Source of the DNA: Brachypodium distachyon
Taxonomy: Eukaryota > Streptophyta > Magnoliopsida > Poales > Poaceae
Length of the DNA stretch: 64,000 nt
Direction of reading: 5' to 3'
Assembly: GCF_000005505.3 (NCBI RefSeq)
Contig: NC_016132.3
Location: 45,770,914 to 45,834,913 of the forward strand
Position 1 is the stretch's first letter. Each line of letters begins with the position of its first letter. The position numbers and the translations under genes are program-made. Positions 37,217-49,037 of this stretch are shown here, piece after piece. Below the pieces are notes generated by a model. That model was not told where the DNA came from and did no database searches. It was given only the letters and a program-made list of their open reading frames with translations.

Positions 37217-37921
37217 TCAAACACCGTGATTGCAGAGCAGCCGGCGGCCAACGTCGAAGGACACGAAGGCGTCGATGCAAGCGTAGCGGACCTGCTCCCA
37301 CGTCAGGTGCTCCGAGGACCAGTCGCTCAGGGTCACCCGCTTGGGCTTGTCGATGAGCGCCCCCATCACCTCCCGCGCCAGGGTCTTGAGCCCCGACTGC
37401 CGGAGCTTCGGGCGGTGGAGCACATCCGCCGCGACCTCAGGCAGGTCCATCGTGTACGCCACCTCAATCCCGCAGTCCTCGCGCAGCCGCTGCTCGTCGC
37501 CGCCGACCCCGACGGCGACGAAGCAGTGGTCCGGATTGGCGAGGAACTCCGCGAGCTGGTGAGGGACGTAGTCGGCGTTGAAAATCTGGAAGACCAGGCA
37601 GCGGTCGCCGACGCAGAGCTGGAGGAGGGCGATTTGGAATGACTTGGCCCGCCTGCCCTTGTGGGAGATCTGGCGCCATTCCGTGTCGAGGCCGACGATG
37701 AGGCAATGTTGGACGTCGGCATCCTGTGGCTCAGCTGCTTGGACCTCCTCGTGGAACCGCTGCTGCACCTCTTTGAGAAAGCACTCGACGAGGTAGCCCG
37801 AGTTCGTGACCGTGGTGCGGATGCTGGTGCCGTCGTCCATGATGACGTCCGTGTGGATCTTGTCTGCCCTTGAGCGACGACCAGACGCCACCTGGCGAGG
37901 TGCGTGGTAGGTGATTGCCAT
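37217..37921 (-). CDS. Werner-type 3'-5' exonuclease, copy A
   Basis: An intronless gene of 234 residues with one DnaQ-like (DEDDy) exonuclease domain, about residues 70-232. Motif I is GLDTEW (Asp79, Glu81), motif II VAVGVGGDEQRL (Asp142) and motif III YACID (Tyr213, Asp217), so the four acidic residues and the tyrosine are present. The family degrades DNA or RNA from 3' ends; the human WRN exonuclease and Arabidopsis WEX/WRNexo belong to it, but there is no helicase here. No signal peptide or membrane segment is seen. A conserved N-terminal element (TTVTNSG) is shared with the paralogues at 46772 and 56356. A minus-strand TATA box lies upstream. The substrate and biological role cannot be told from sequence. 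Confidence 0.85.
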   Translation of the reverse strand: MAITYHAPRQVASGRRSRADKIHTDVIMDDGTSIRTTVTNSGYLVECFLKEVQQRFHEEVQAAEPQDADVQHCLIVGLDTEWRQISHKGRRAKSFQIALLQLCVGDRCLVFQIFNADYVPHQLAEFLANPDHCFVAVGVGGDEQRLREDCGIEVAYTMDLPEVAADVLHRPKLRQSGLKTLAREVMGALIDKPKRVTLSDWSSEHLTWEQVRYACIDAFVSFDVGRRLLCNHGV

Positions 37922-38084
37922 TGGGTCGATTCGATCGATCAGCTTTGCGTGTTACTACGTGAATTGATCGCTCTCGTTTCTCGATCGGCCTTCGAGGTGT
38001 GTCTTCGCTTGATCTTAGATTTGCTTCTATGCTTGGGACCTACCTGACGATTTTCTCCGTAACCTTTGTGTCTGCTTGGATATG

Positions 38085-38092
38085 TATATATA
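38085..38092 (-). promoter_or_regulatory. TATA box of exonuclease copy A
   Basis: CTATATATAC on the minus strand, about 165 bp before the start codon at 37921. This is a normal spacing for a plant leader of about 130 nt. Confidence 0.5.
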
Positions 38093-38243
38093 GGGCTGAA
38101 CGGCGCGCTAATCGACCGGTACTTAGTCCGAGTCCGAGCAGGGGTACTGCTCGGCGGCTAAGACAACTCGGCTCATACGCTGAGTCCGAGTAGGTTACGA
38201 GGTGGGCTAATTAAATTGAAGGGTGCAGACGTGCAGTACTCGA

Positions 38244-38279
38244 TCAGCAACTTTCCGCGAGATTCCAATCATCAGGCTT
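38244..38279 (-). pseudogene. C-terminal end of an open frame cut by the LINE
   Basis: This short segment continues the reading frame that runs down to 46019 on the other side of the LINE: eleven codons (KPDDWNLAESC) then TGA. The 15-bp target duplication joins the two parts in phase. Confidence 0.4.
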
Positions 38280-38314
38280 GTGATCAACGCGCTTTTTTTT
38301 TCCAGACATTATCT

Positions 38315-41300
38315 ATTGCCACCAAGTGGCTAAGGTCTCAAACACCTGTGTTGGCGACGTCCACCGAATACCTCTAAGAACAGGAAAGGAAACCCTACTT
38401 CTAAAGAGTCCAGCCACCTCCCAACGTGCCGCCTCCTCCACAATCCCGTGCAGCACCTGATGAACCGAGGGAGTAGCCCCATTGAAGACAACGTCGTTCC
38501 TATGACGCTAGATAGCCCAAGAGACCAATCCGAACGCCGTCCAGACGTCCCTCCTGTCTCCAGCGGGTACCGGCAGCAAAGTCCACCAGACTCTGATATC
38601 CACCTCCCCAGCTGGCAGCCATTCAGGATGGCCCCAACCCATGAGCAAAGGAGACCAAACCTGACGAGAGAACACACAACCCAGCAGCAGGTGAGAGATC
38701 GTCTCCTGCTCCTGGTCACACAGCGGGCAACGAGGCGGATGCTGAAGCCCCCTCCTCTGCAGCCAGTCGGCAGTCCAACACCTGTCACGAACCGCCAATC
38801 ACAAGAAGAACCGACACTTGTTCGGCGCCCGTGAGCGCCAAACCATGTCAGCCATCGGGTCCACCATCCGTCCTGCGAAGAGGTGAGCATAAGCAGACCT
38901 AGCAGAGTATTGCCCATTGTTCGCCCAGTTCCACAACATGACGTCCTCCCCCGTCTCCGGTAGCTGAAAGCCCCACAGGCGATCCTAAAGGGTGAGGAAT
39001 TCTAGGATGGCATCTGGTCCCAGGTCAGGCCTGACATCACTTAACCATGCGCCAAGCAAACCCTCACGCACAGTGCGAGAGCGCAGGAAGCGCGGCCTCA
39101 CCCCTGCCGAAAGCCTAGGAAAGGCATCTCAGATGCGGACGCCATCCAGCCACCGGTCACACCAAAACAGCGTATTGCGACCATCTCCCAGCCTAGAAGA
39201 GGTGGCCGCCTCGAAAACGTCCTCAACCTCCTTCGTCGTACCAAAACCTAGCTCACGCCAGGGTTTGGAGTCATCCACCCTTTCGAGCCACCTCCAACGA
39301 ACCCGAAGCGCAGTGTTGAGGGGAGCAAAGTTCGGGATCCCCAGCCCCCCCAACTGCTTGGGAAGGCACACCTGGTCCCAGGGCACCGAACAGTGCCCCC
39401 CCCCCGCACCTCCTTCCTCCGCTTCCACAGAAAGCCACGGCAGACCTTGTTCAGCGCATGCAAGGTCTTCCCCGGCAGGTCAAGCGACATCATTGAGTAC
39501 ACCGGAATGGACGCAAGGGTGGACTTGATAAGCACCAGCCTCCCCCCTTTGGACAAGAGAGGTGCCTTCCAAGAAGCCAGCCTGTTCTCCACCTTGTCAA
39601 CGACGGGCCGAAGCTGTGCCGCCGACAACTTCCTGACCCCCAACGGCAGCCCCAAGCAGGTGCACGGGAAGTCTTTCACCGCACATTGGAGTTGCGAGGT
39701 AACCAACACCTTCTGCTCCTCAGAGCACCTTATGAGATGGGCCGAGCTCTTCAAAAAGTTCGTGCGCAGTGTTGGGAATATGCCCTAGAGGCAATCATGT
39801 ATGATGTAATTCCCAATGTATTCATAAATATTATTAAGTTGTCCTTGTTTGAACATCTGATATGTATCATTGAATATGTGATTTGATTGTGGAACTATAT
39901 ATTCATGTTGTTCATACTAAATTGTCCTTAGTCATTGAGGTTGTGCTGGACACATAACCTAGACTAATGTGAAAGTTGGCTGATGACTCGGTTCCACTTG
40001 TCATGGGCATGGTGATGTCATTCCAGTTTACACGGACTCGGCTAAAGAGTTTAGCGAGTCGGACTGACCCATATTGAGATGCAACGAGTAGGTCGTCATT
40101 TGCATGTCTCAATCAATGTAATCCTTAGACCTGAGGTTATCGCACAATCCGAGTTGTGGATCACCAACTTAGGTTCTGTCAAACGTTGTTCCGTAACAGG
40201 GCAGTTATAAAGGCAGAGTTCGGGTTGACTGAGAATCAAGCTGTGTGATGTGGATAACCAAGATGGGATTTTGCCCCTCCGACTGGAGAGATATTCTCTG
40301 GGCCCTCTCGAGTGATATGATTCGGGAAGCATGGCCATGCGCGACTTGGTTAACTGTTAACCGGGTCGATCGACTAAGAGTTAGTCGGATGAATCGTATA
40401 TCACAGATCGAGAAGAGAGTTGAACTATTAAAGGGATGACGATTAATCGCCTATAGTTCGACAAGGTATATCGTGAGGCAAAAGGGACTAAGACGTATGT
40501 CACATTGGAAGGTACGTCGTCATGACTCGATGGTACTTGGGAGTCGGCACGTTCTGCTAGGAGCCGCTACCGATTGATCGATTGTGAGTCGGACTCCAAT
40601 CGTGTCCAAGTCACCATGAGCCTGTGGGGTCACACACTTAAGAGCGGGAGCAAGTATTTGGTCGGGTTGGACCCGAACTGGAATTGGGCTGACAATGCGA
40701 GTTGGACTCGCAGGGTGGATGGGCCACAAGGCTTGGAGCCCACTTCCACTCGATATATAAGCAGGGGCGTGGGATGCCTAAGGGGCACGGTTTTTCCACT
40801 CTCATGCGTTGAGAACCCTAGCCCGATTCAGTTCAACCGTCGCACCGGACCTAGCAGTCCGCCGCCGGAGCTCCTCCTCGCACGTGTGGATACCGGCAGA
40901 GGTGCTGTACGTTCAGCACTTCGACGATCGCGGGATTGGATCGGATCGAGGGACTGCACTGCATCAAGACGCCGCATCGATAATCCGCAACTGCGCGTCT
41001 AGTGGTAATCCTCGTGGCCTTCTACCTCGGCTAGATCTTGGGAGTTCGCGTAGGAAAAGTTTTTGTTTATCTCTACGCGCCCCTTCACGCAGCTCCGATG
41101 CCACACCAAAGTCCTCGACCAAGGCCGCACAACCGCAAATGTCCAGCCACGTCGACCTCAGGAAGGTGAAAGCCTTGCTCCGCAAACATCAAAGTGCGGT
41201 GCCGAAAGCCTCGCTCTGCCAAGCTCGATAGAACCCCGGCCTCCACCGCACGCTCCAGCAAGCAATGGAGCACGCCCATCACAAGAATGAACAGCAATGG

Positions 41301-43242
41301 CGAGAGCGGATCCCCCTGACGAAGCCCACGTCTGTTGAAAATCGTGTCCCCAGGGATGCCATTGAGAAGCACCCCCGTGGACGCCGAAGAGGGAAGGTCA
41401 CAAATCAAAGCGCGAAATTTAGGGCCAAACCCCCTCTTGACCAGAGTCTCAAGGAGAAAGCCCCAATCCACCGTGTCAAAGGCCTTGGAGATATCAAGCT
41501 TTAGGAGGATTGCCGCAACCCGATCGCAATGCAGTTTGCGCGCCACCCTTGCACCAGCCTGAAGTTGTCATGCAGGCACCAACCTTTAACGAAGGCACTT
41601 TGGTGGGGACCAACAAAGGCGGGCAGGAAAGGCGCCACCCGAGTGGCCAGAACCTTTGCCACAAGCTTGGCGAAGCTGTGGATGAGGCTGACCGGTCTGA
41701 AATCCTTGACCTCCACTGCACCGGGACGCTTAGGCAACAGAGCGATCAAAGGCTGGTTGGCCGCGCCCAATCCACGAACATCCCCACGATCCAGAGAGTG
41801 GAAAGCCTCCATCACATCCTCCTTAATGATGTCCCAACAAGCCACATAGAATCGACCGGTGAAACCATCCGGCCCAGGAGCCTTGTCAAGCTCCTGAGAC
41901 CTAACCACCGACCAAATCTCCTCCTCCGAGAACCCCTCCTCCAGCGCCGACAGATCACAGCTCAGCACTTGCAAGACATCAAGGTAAAGTGTGAAATCCC
42001 GACTCGGGGCACTACCCAATAGATCGGCAAAGAAGCCATCCACCTCGGCAGCCTTAGCCTCATGCTCCGCCACCAAGACCCCATCCACAGACAGGTGGGA
42101 GATAAAGTTCTTTCTCCGATGATGGCTCGCCTGAAGGTGAAAGAACTTCGTGCATGCATCCCCCTCCTTCAACCAAGTCACCCGAGAACGCTGCCTTGCA
42201 ATAGTGCGCTCCAAGGAACCAAGACCTAGCAGCTTCCGCTTAAGAACCCGCCTCAGGTCCCTCTCCTCCTGCGTCAAGGGACCCTCGTCCATCGCCGCAT
42301 CAAGCCGCAATATGACCTCCGTGGCAACAAGGATTTGCAACTTGATATTCCCAATGAACCGAGCGCTCCAGCTCCGAAGCCTCCTTGCCGCCACACACAG
42401 TCAAGAGCCAAGTCGCTTGAAGGGGTTACGAATGTCATGCCCCGTGTTCCAAGCCGTCTGCACCACCTCTAGAAACCCATCCACCTTGGGCCAAAAGCTC
42501 TCAAAGAAGAAGCGTCGGCCCGTTTGGAGTTGGGCCTCCAAAGCCACCAAGAGAGGGCAATGGTCCGAAGTCGACATGCTCAAAGCTGAAAGAAAGGAGC
42601 CAGGAAAAGCCAGCTCCCAATCAACGGTCGAAAGCACTCGATCCAGCTTCTCAAGCGTCGCCACCTCCCTCTCGTTCGACCAAGTATAACGCCGCCCGTT
42701 GAGGTAAAGCTCCTTGAGCTCAAGCTCACGAAGCCATCTCCTGAACTTACCCATCAATCTTTTATTGATGTTCTCATTGCTCTTATCTCCCGGGTCTAAG
42801 ATAAGATTAAAATCACCTGCCACAAGCCACGGTCCAGCGTGAAGGTCCCTAATATATCGCAACTCTTGCAAGAAGAGGATCTTGTCCACATCCGATTGAG
42901 GCCCATAGACAATCGTGAGCCACCAACTCAGATTGACCCTGAGCGTGAAACAAGCCGTCACAGCATTAGTCGACATGTGAGGATTAGAGAGCGTCACCAC
43001 GTCCCCTTTCCACACCACAATGATGCCACCGCAAGTTCCATCCGCAGGCAAAAAGAAAAACGAGTCGAAGCCCGGGTCACAACATTCCGAAACAATATAC
43101 GGAGAAACCACGTTCAGTTTAGATTCTTGAGGTCCCACCACACAAGCCCCAGAAGAGACCACAACCTGTCTAACCGCCGTACGCTTGGCCCGAGAATTCA
43201 GGCCCGTACATTCCACACTAATAAGCTTGTAGACTCAGCCAT
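38315..43242 (-). pseudogene. LINE ORF2: endonuclease and reverse transcriptase, degenerate
   Basis: The frame starts with ATG at 43242 (MAESTSLLVWNVRA), shifts within the first 20 codons, and continues as an AP endonuclease: LVAGDFNLI and STSDHCPLL are the catalytic-site signatures. The reverse transcriptase follows (DKAPGPDGFTG, LDISKAFDTVDWGFL, GLRQGDPLSPLLFIL). The catalytic FADD box is damaged: after MFA the phase is lost. The solo LTR interrupts the frame directly after SELR, and the frame resumes as TNFLKSSAHL. A run of C at about 39395 causes another shift, a TGA follows DGVRI, and a TAG replaces Trp near 38508. The C-terminal zinc motif CPLCDQEQETISHLLLGC is visible. The ORF would end at TAG 38315. 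Confidence 0.88.
39770..41087 (+). mobile_element. Solo LTR (Copia-type) inside the LINE
   Basis: It begins TGTTGGGAATATGCCCTAGA, an opening I recall from BARE/Angela-like Copia LTRs, and ends CGCCCCTTCA. The 5-bp sequence CGCAG flanks both sides (39765-39769 and 41088-41092). No gag or pol is present, so internal recombination between two LTRs is the simplest explanation. A TATATAAG promoter lies at 40754-40761 in plus orientation, antisense to the LINE. Confidence 0.9.
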
Positions 43243-43863
43243 AAGCAAGCCCACCACCACCGCGACCGAGGCCCAGCCCGGCCCACCACCAACTAGGCCG
43301 TGATGGCATCGCCCTCACCAGTCTCCAACGGAAGCACATCAGGCTCCCAGCCAAACAGCGCCAGGATGGCCGCAATGTGCTCAGAGCTCAATGGCCGCAC
43401 GAAGAGCTTCGTGTACGCCTCGAGAGCCTCTTCCCCGATTTGCTCTCCCTCTCGCGCAATACCAAGTCGGTGCATGAGCTCTCTCTCCTCCCTCTTCACA
43501 CCAACCGCCGGCGTAAGCCGGCCAGCAATCCGCCTGCTCCGACGGATGGGAGACGGGCTGACCACCTTACGCCTCAACCGTCGCCCCGCCGACCGCTGCA
43601 ACAGAGGCGAAGGCGAACGCCGCATCGTCCCCCTGAAGTCCGCAATGGCCTGCTCCACATTTGCCCTCGAATCCACACCCGGGGAGGCCGGAGGCGACCT
43701 CGCCACCAGCGTGATGCTCACCGTGAATGTACTCAGAGCCGGCTGCGTCGTGACCGGCGAACCCCCCCTCGGAAGGCGTCTCCCGCCAACCAAGCCGTGC
43801 CGAGCCAGGCAAGACGGTGGTGCCGCCTGTGGAGTCAGCCGACCCCACCACCGAGCTCTCCCC

Positions 43864-45813
43864 TTACGTATCCATGCCAGCAAGTACGGGAATCGGGGAA
43901 TCCGGGCCAGCAAGAACAGGAGCCGTCAACGTAGGGCAGGGCAAGATGCACGCCTCCAAGCGCATCGGGTCCCAGCCATCATCCACCACAACCTCGCAGC
44001 CTGGAAGGAGGGAGAGCATGGCGACAACCTCCTCCATACCCACGGCCAGAGATCCCTCCACCATCTCCACCCAGGGTAGCAAGGCGGGCACATAAGCCGG
44101 CGCCGTCGCAGAGAGGCGCGACCAGTCGGCCACCATCAGGCAGCCTTCCGCGACCCGACCTCCAACCCAGGTTCCTCGAGGCCGATTGCCGAAATCATCC
44201 GAATCCACTTGGCCCCTCACACATGAGAAGTAGTTCCTCCACGCCTCCCGGGCATCATGCGCGCCACCATAGGAGCACCCAGGATCCCCATCATTGCCAC
44301 TATCACCATTGTCAGAGGGGCCATCCATGGACAAGGTCCTATCAGTCGATTCCCTCTGATTGTCCACCTGGAGTAGATGAATCAACACCTTGTATTCCAG
44401 AAGTTGCAACTCCTCCGGAATCAGATCCTCCGGGGCCAACATCAAGTCGTCATCCCCATCCACGAGAGCTGGCGGCTCAACGATCTGCAGGGTCGTCTCC
44501 CTCGGGACCAAATTCGGGTCCGGAGTCCAAGGAAAGACCCGGAACCTCCCCATGTCCTCCCTGCTTGCCGTAGTCGAACCCAGCCTCTCCACAACACATG
44601 ACGGTCCAAGAATTGACGCCGCCGTGCCAAAGCTCCAGGCCTGCGACGGCACCCCGTCGAGCTCAAGATGAACGCGGAAATAGAGGGTGCGCCCCACCGC
44701 CTGCCGGAACCTGTTCCACGCCGAAAACCTCAGAGAAAAGCCCCGACCGCCAATCTCGCCGGCAGCCAGCACTACATCACGCCCCTCCCGTGAACGGAAC
44801 ACCACCAGAAAGTCATCTGGCCAGAATCGGTGCGCGGTGAAGGTGCCCTCAAGCCCCGGGAAGTGACCCACAAGGGCCAGAGAGACAGAAGAGAGTGGCA
44901 CACGGGGCCTCGTCCCTGTCACCGAGGCGACAAGACTCCATTCCAGCGCCGCCTCCTCCTCCTTCAACTGCGCCGTCCGGGAGATGATGCAGGTCTCCAC
45001 CCTTGGCCGGAGAGAGGCCGCGCCCCAGGGCAGGGCAGCCGGAGCCACCGCCGTCAAGGCCGATGCCGCCTCCTCCCCTGTCAGGTTCTCACACGCCGAT
45101 GCCCCCACTCGCCCAAGGCGAGCCAGAAGGGCCAGCCCAGGCCGCTGCCCACCATGAATCAGAACCGGCGATGCTTGCGTCGTCGGCACCTCCATGCCCC
45201 GCGCGACAGGAGGCTCCTGCGAACGCACCGACGGTGCCACGCGTCCACGCCCACCTGGGCAACCACAGCGGGCCGCACCGGGCCCCGCGGAGCAGGCCCC
45301 TGCGCCCCCCCCCCCAGGCCGAGCCGGCGGGGAACCACTTGAGCTGCGACGCTCCCTGCACATCCGAGCCACATGGCCCTCCCCTCTTTGCATCGCAAGC
45401 ACCTCGTGGGGTTGGGGCAGAGAGCCGCAGCATGATCGTCGCCCAGACAATTGAAGCACTTCCCGGCCATCTCCTGAGGGAGCTCCTGCCGGACCTCCGA
45501 CGCGGGCAGAGGGGCGAGGTGCCGCTTCTTTCATTTGCCCACCAGTGGCCGCCTCGCCAGAGACCACGGCACCCCGGTTACCCCCAGATGACCCCTCTTT
45601 GGCGTCCACAACGACCGAGGCCATCCGTCGAATAGGTGGCACGCACCTCTCGACCGCCACCTCCAACGGACGCGCCAGGCCGGCACCAGACCCGCCGCCG
45701 CTCTAAAGCACCTCGCGGTACGACCGCTCTGACTCGCTGCCCGACGACGGGCTGCTCTCCCTCCACCGCCGCTCCATGGTGGAAGGCTGAGCACCACCGG
45801 GGGTAGAAGCCAT
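43864..45813 (-). pseudogene. LINE ORF1: zinc-knuckle RNA-binding protein, degenerate
   Basis: The frame starts at ATG 45813 (MASTPGGAQPSTMERRW), has an in-frame TAG at 45703-45705, and then runs open to 43864. Two CCHC knuckles are encoded (CFNCLGDDHAAALC and CLRCKEEGHVARMC). The first lies in a shifted frame and the second straddles the point where the main frame is regained, so two small indels are present. A DUF4283-like region follows (for example RFWPDDFLVVF and SAWNRFRQAVG). The order knuckles-then-DUF4283 is usual in grass LINE ORF1 proteins. The product would coat LINE RNA. Confidence 0.8.
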
Positions 45814-46018
45814 CCGCGACAGGGGCGAGAGAGAGAGGGGAAGGGGGGAGAAGAGAGGGGAGCGCACCCCGGGAGGAAGAGGAAGAGGGTGGCCGCCGAT
45901 GCCGGAGTGGCAATCGGCGGGAGACAGTGGACGCCGGCGGCGGAGTGGCGGCGGCGGGGAAACCCTAGTCGCCTACGAGTCGCCTAGTCACCTAAATTAA
46001 ACCTGTTATTTTCTGCTC

Positions 46019-46228
46019 GTGATCAACGCGCTTCAGGACCCTGCATTGTGAGCTACGGGACATCTCCAGAGAGCCGTGCCGGCCGCCGTCGTCGGGAGCG
46101 TACACTACGACGTCTTCTTTGTTGGTGAGGTACATGGAATGGAAGCCTTGCTTCTGCTCGCTCCTGTGACAGGTCATGTCCTGGAGCCCGCTCACACGGA
46201 ACTCGATCGTACGCGAGCCAATGCCAGT
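46019..46228 (-). pseudogene. Unidentified coding-like frame interrupted by the LINE
   Basis: An open frame of 70 codons runs down the minus strand into the LINE target site. It contains VSGLQDMTCHRSEQKQGFHS and YLTNKEDVVVYAPDDGG, and reads in phase through the 15-bp duplication into the eleven codons at 38244-38279. There is no ATG at its upstream edge, so it may be a last exon. I do not recognise the protein. Confidence 0.35.
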
Positions 46229-46771
46229 TCATCCGCGTTCCAGAACGCGATGTTAGAGGCGCTGGACACGCGCGCGGCGGCGGGGCAGCCCTCACAGGAT
46301 GGCGTGGCCAGCATAATCGGTCGTCAAAGAAATCACCGATTCCACGACTTGGAATAATCGGTCGTCAAAATTAATGCATGATGCGAAGTCGCGAAATGCT
46401 CAGGCAAGGGGAAAAAACAGACTTTGCACGGGAAAAAAATGGTAAGCAACTCCTTGGTATGCTGTTTAAAGATCGAAACTTTTTGGAACATCCAATTCCG
46501 AACGGTGACAAGGAAAAGCAGCACGTCCATAAACACAGTAGTACTAGGCCACAATATAATTATAAGTTGAGCAGAATGTTCGTTCCTCGCCCCAGTTTGT
46601 AACCATAATCTTCCGTCTGCTCTGAAGCATCGAACAGCAGTAATTAACATTCCCCAACAGTAATTAAACATCACGAGAGCACGAACAAGATGCAACAAAA
46701 ACTTAATCTAAAGATCAACGAGTTTTGCAAGGACTTGACGCGGCATCACCTCTACTGGATCGATCGATCTA
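46229..46771. other. Spacer, nothing recognised
   Basis: An AATCGGTCGTCAAA motif occurs twice (46314 and 46355). No gene is supported; the right part probably includes the 3' UTR of exonuclease copy B. Confidence 0.4.
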
Positions 46772-47383
46772 CTAGGAGCCGCCGTTGAACAGAATCAAGC
46801 CGGCCTGGAAGGAGACGAGGGCGTCGATGCAGGCATAGTGGATCTGCTCGTCAGAGAGGCGGTAGGCGTCCCACGCAGACATCCTAACACGCTGTGGCTT
46901 CTCGATGTTGACCCCGGTGACGGCGTGCGCCAGGCGCACCAAGCCGGCCTGGCGGAGCTCCGGCATGCGCAACTGCCCCGCCGCGAGGCCGCGCAGGTCC
47001 ACCGTGTTCGCCACCTGGAGGCCGTAGTCGTTGCCCAGGCGGACGGCGTCCGCGTCCACGCCGACGCCCACGAAGCTCCAGCGGGGGTCGACGAGGGAGT
47101 CAGCCAGGGCCTGGGGGATGTAGTCGGCGTGGAGGAGCTGGAAGACGAGGCAGCGGTTCTGGACGCAGAGCTGGAGGAGCGCCGCCGGGTTGCGCGCACG
47201 GCCGTAGCTGGGGCGCCACTCCACGTCGAGCCCGGCGAAGACGTCGTGTTCGCAGAGGCGGTACGTTGAGCAGACCTGCTGGACCCAGGCCGCGGCGGCG
47301 TTCCCGGAGGAGGTGACGGTGCAGATGATCACCGACCCCTCCTCGAGTGGCGAGGCGACATGGGTGACACGCGTGGCGGCCAT
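46772..47383 (-). CDS. Werner-type 3'-5' exonuclease, copy B
   Basis: An intronless gene of 203 residues, almost entirely one DEDDy exonuclease domain. Motif I is GLDVEW (Asp53, Glu55), motif II VGVGVDADAVRL (Asp112), motif III YACID (Tyr183, Asp187). All catalytic residues are kept. It is closer in sequence to the dead copy at 49038 than to copy A: the two share the start MAATRV, the VASPLEEG/VASPLEDG stretch and at least 150 bp of upstream DNA. No transit peptide or nuclear signal is obvious. The role is unknown beyond probable 3'-5' nucleic-acid exonuclease activity. Confidence 0.85.
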   Translation of the reverse strand: MAATRVTHVASPLEEGSVIICTVTSSGNAAAAWVQQVCSTYRLCEHDVFAGLDVEWRPSYGRARNPAALLQLCVQNRCLVFQLLHADYIPQALADSLVDPRWSFVGVGVDADAVRLGNDYGLQVANTVDLRGLAAGQLRMPELRQAGLVRLAHAVTGVNIEKPQRVRMSAWDAYRLSDEQIHYACIDALVSFQAGLILFNGGS

Positions 47384-47759
47384 TGCCGGCTAGGTGCTTC
47401 TTCTTCTGATCTCCCGTGCGCAAACGACAAGGATACGGAGGGTTTGGGAAGGGTTTGCACTTTGCAGACCGGTCAAGGGAAGGAAAGATGAAAAGGCAGT
47501 CGAGAACAACGGCGGAGAAATGGGGCAGGAGGGGAACGTTAATACAACGTCATCCGTTTCAAAATAAAAGGTGTTTTGACCAATCTTTTGACCAGTTATT
47601 AATACGGAATAACAGTAAGGAGTACCAGTATTCTAAAGGAGTATTTGTTTATGACTGTAAGTAAATCAAATGTTAATGGAGTAACTCTGGGTCAAATAAA
47701 ATAAAATATGCGAACAGTCACGCACCCTGAGCGTCGAGAGGCTTAGAAAATCCCGGGTA
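47384..47759. other. Upstream flank of exonuclease copy B
   Basis: The segment 47405-47556 (TCTCCCGTGCGCAAACGACA, AAGATGAAAAGGCAG, AATACAACGTCATCCG) recurs upstream of the dead copy at 50505-50679. It marks the extent of a segmental duplication and may include the promoter. Confidence 0.55.
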
Positions 47760-47962
47760 TTCCGTTCCAAAACACAACTCATATAGATTTGTGCACTTGG
47801 ACCAAGTCAGCTCTCGTTTGTAGTGACTGATCACTCATATTGGATTAATAATAAATGGATGTGAGTACTTATTGTCCGGGTGCGGGTACCAAGAGAAAAA
47901 TGAGGTGTGTTTTGAAACAAATGAGAAAAATTTATATGAGTTGTGTTTTGGAATGGAGGGAG
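47760..47962. mobile_element. Stowaway MITE
   Basis: TTCCGTTCCAAAACACAACTC at the left pairs with GAGTTGTGTTTTGGAATGGA (then GGGAG) at the right. TA lies on both sides; the left end has lost a few bases. Confidence 0.75.
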
Positions 47963-49037
47963 TATTAGGCTTCGGAGGTTATGGCATATATGGTGTGTCC
48001 TCCGGCAACTTTGAAGCATAATTGGGCGTTTGCAGATGATTAGGTTCGGAAGAGGAGATAACCAGGCGTTGCCAAACCAAATGACGGGTAAAACCCTATG
48101 TATTGAGATTAATTGCTGGTTTACGATGTGTCTAATTTTCTCTCCTTAAAGAAAGGATTTAGATCACAAACCAAATATTTGAATTATGACAAACAATACA
48201 AAATTGTTTAAATTCAATAAAACCACACCTTTCACAAAATGATGGCTGTTGCTAATGGTCTAAAAAAATCGCAACAATTGGGGCAATCATCCTCACAAAA
48301 CTCAAATCGATAGGATTGAAACGCTTAATGATATTCCCGACAGGTCGGACCCACCTGTCCGACGCCACCGTTGCCAACCCGGCTCGGTTTCGTTGCCACG
48401 TGGAAGGCCGAGGAAATAAACCCCATGAACACACTTAGTAGCTAGCCGGGACGCTCCTTTAGAGCCCTCGGCCACGTGTAAACTTCGTTCCCCCGAGAGC
48501 AATCCAGACGAGCATGACGTAGGGTAGCACGCTGCCGAGCGGTTTGAACCTAGGTAAAAGGCATTGCACCGATCATCGTCAGAGTTTCCCACGCCACCAC
48601 CGAACGAAAAGGGGCTAATGCCGAGCATCTCCGATGACGAGCTTTAGTCACAGACATTTGGTGCGTGTAAGTGACCCCTTAATGGGTCGGGTCGGAGGAT
48701 GACATGGCGACGAACACAAGCCGGGTTGGCCACGTGGCGTCTGACAAGTGGGCCTGACCTGTCGAACTTCTTAATCCTCCTGATTTTCGTTTTGTGGGAA
48801 CGGGTGTCTCAATAGTTGTGGTTTTGAGGTTATTAGCAACAATGTGGTTTTGTGGCACACTAACTGCAAGATGCGTGATTTTGTGAAATTTACTCTAAAA
48901 AGTTATCGCAACTCAGCTCATGAACAAACTCAACACATAATTTGTACACTCCGATAATATAATAGTCCAAGAAATTTGCAGTTTTTTTGCAGGTATTTGC
49001 AATTTTATATTTGAAGTAGATTCTTTACACAATCATC
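47963..49037. other. Spacer, nothing recognised
   Basis: A moderately GC-rich block at 48320-48770 shows frames on both strands without domains. The rest is AT-rich. Confidence 0.4.

Larger units (their letters stand above)
38295..46018 (-). mobile_element. Full-length LINE (non-LTR retrotransposon), dead, split by a solo LTR
   Basis: The element lies between two copies of GTGATCAACGCGCTT (38280-38294 and 46019-46033), a 15-bp target-site duplication. Its 3' end (minus strand) is a short poly-A seen as T residues after 38294. It has ORF1 (zinc knuckles plus a DUF4283-like region) and ORF2 (AP endonuclease, reverse transcriptase, C-terminal zinc motif). Without the solo LTR at 39770-41087 and its extra target copy it is about 6.4 kb. 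Both ORFs carry stops and frameshifts, so it is not autonomous. Confidence 0.92.
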
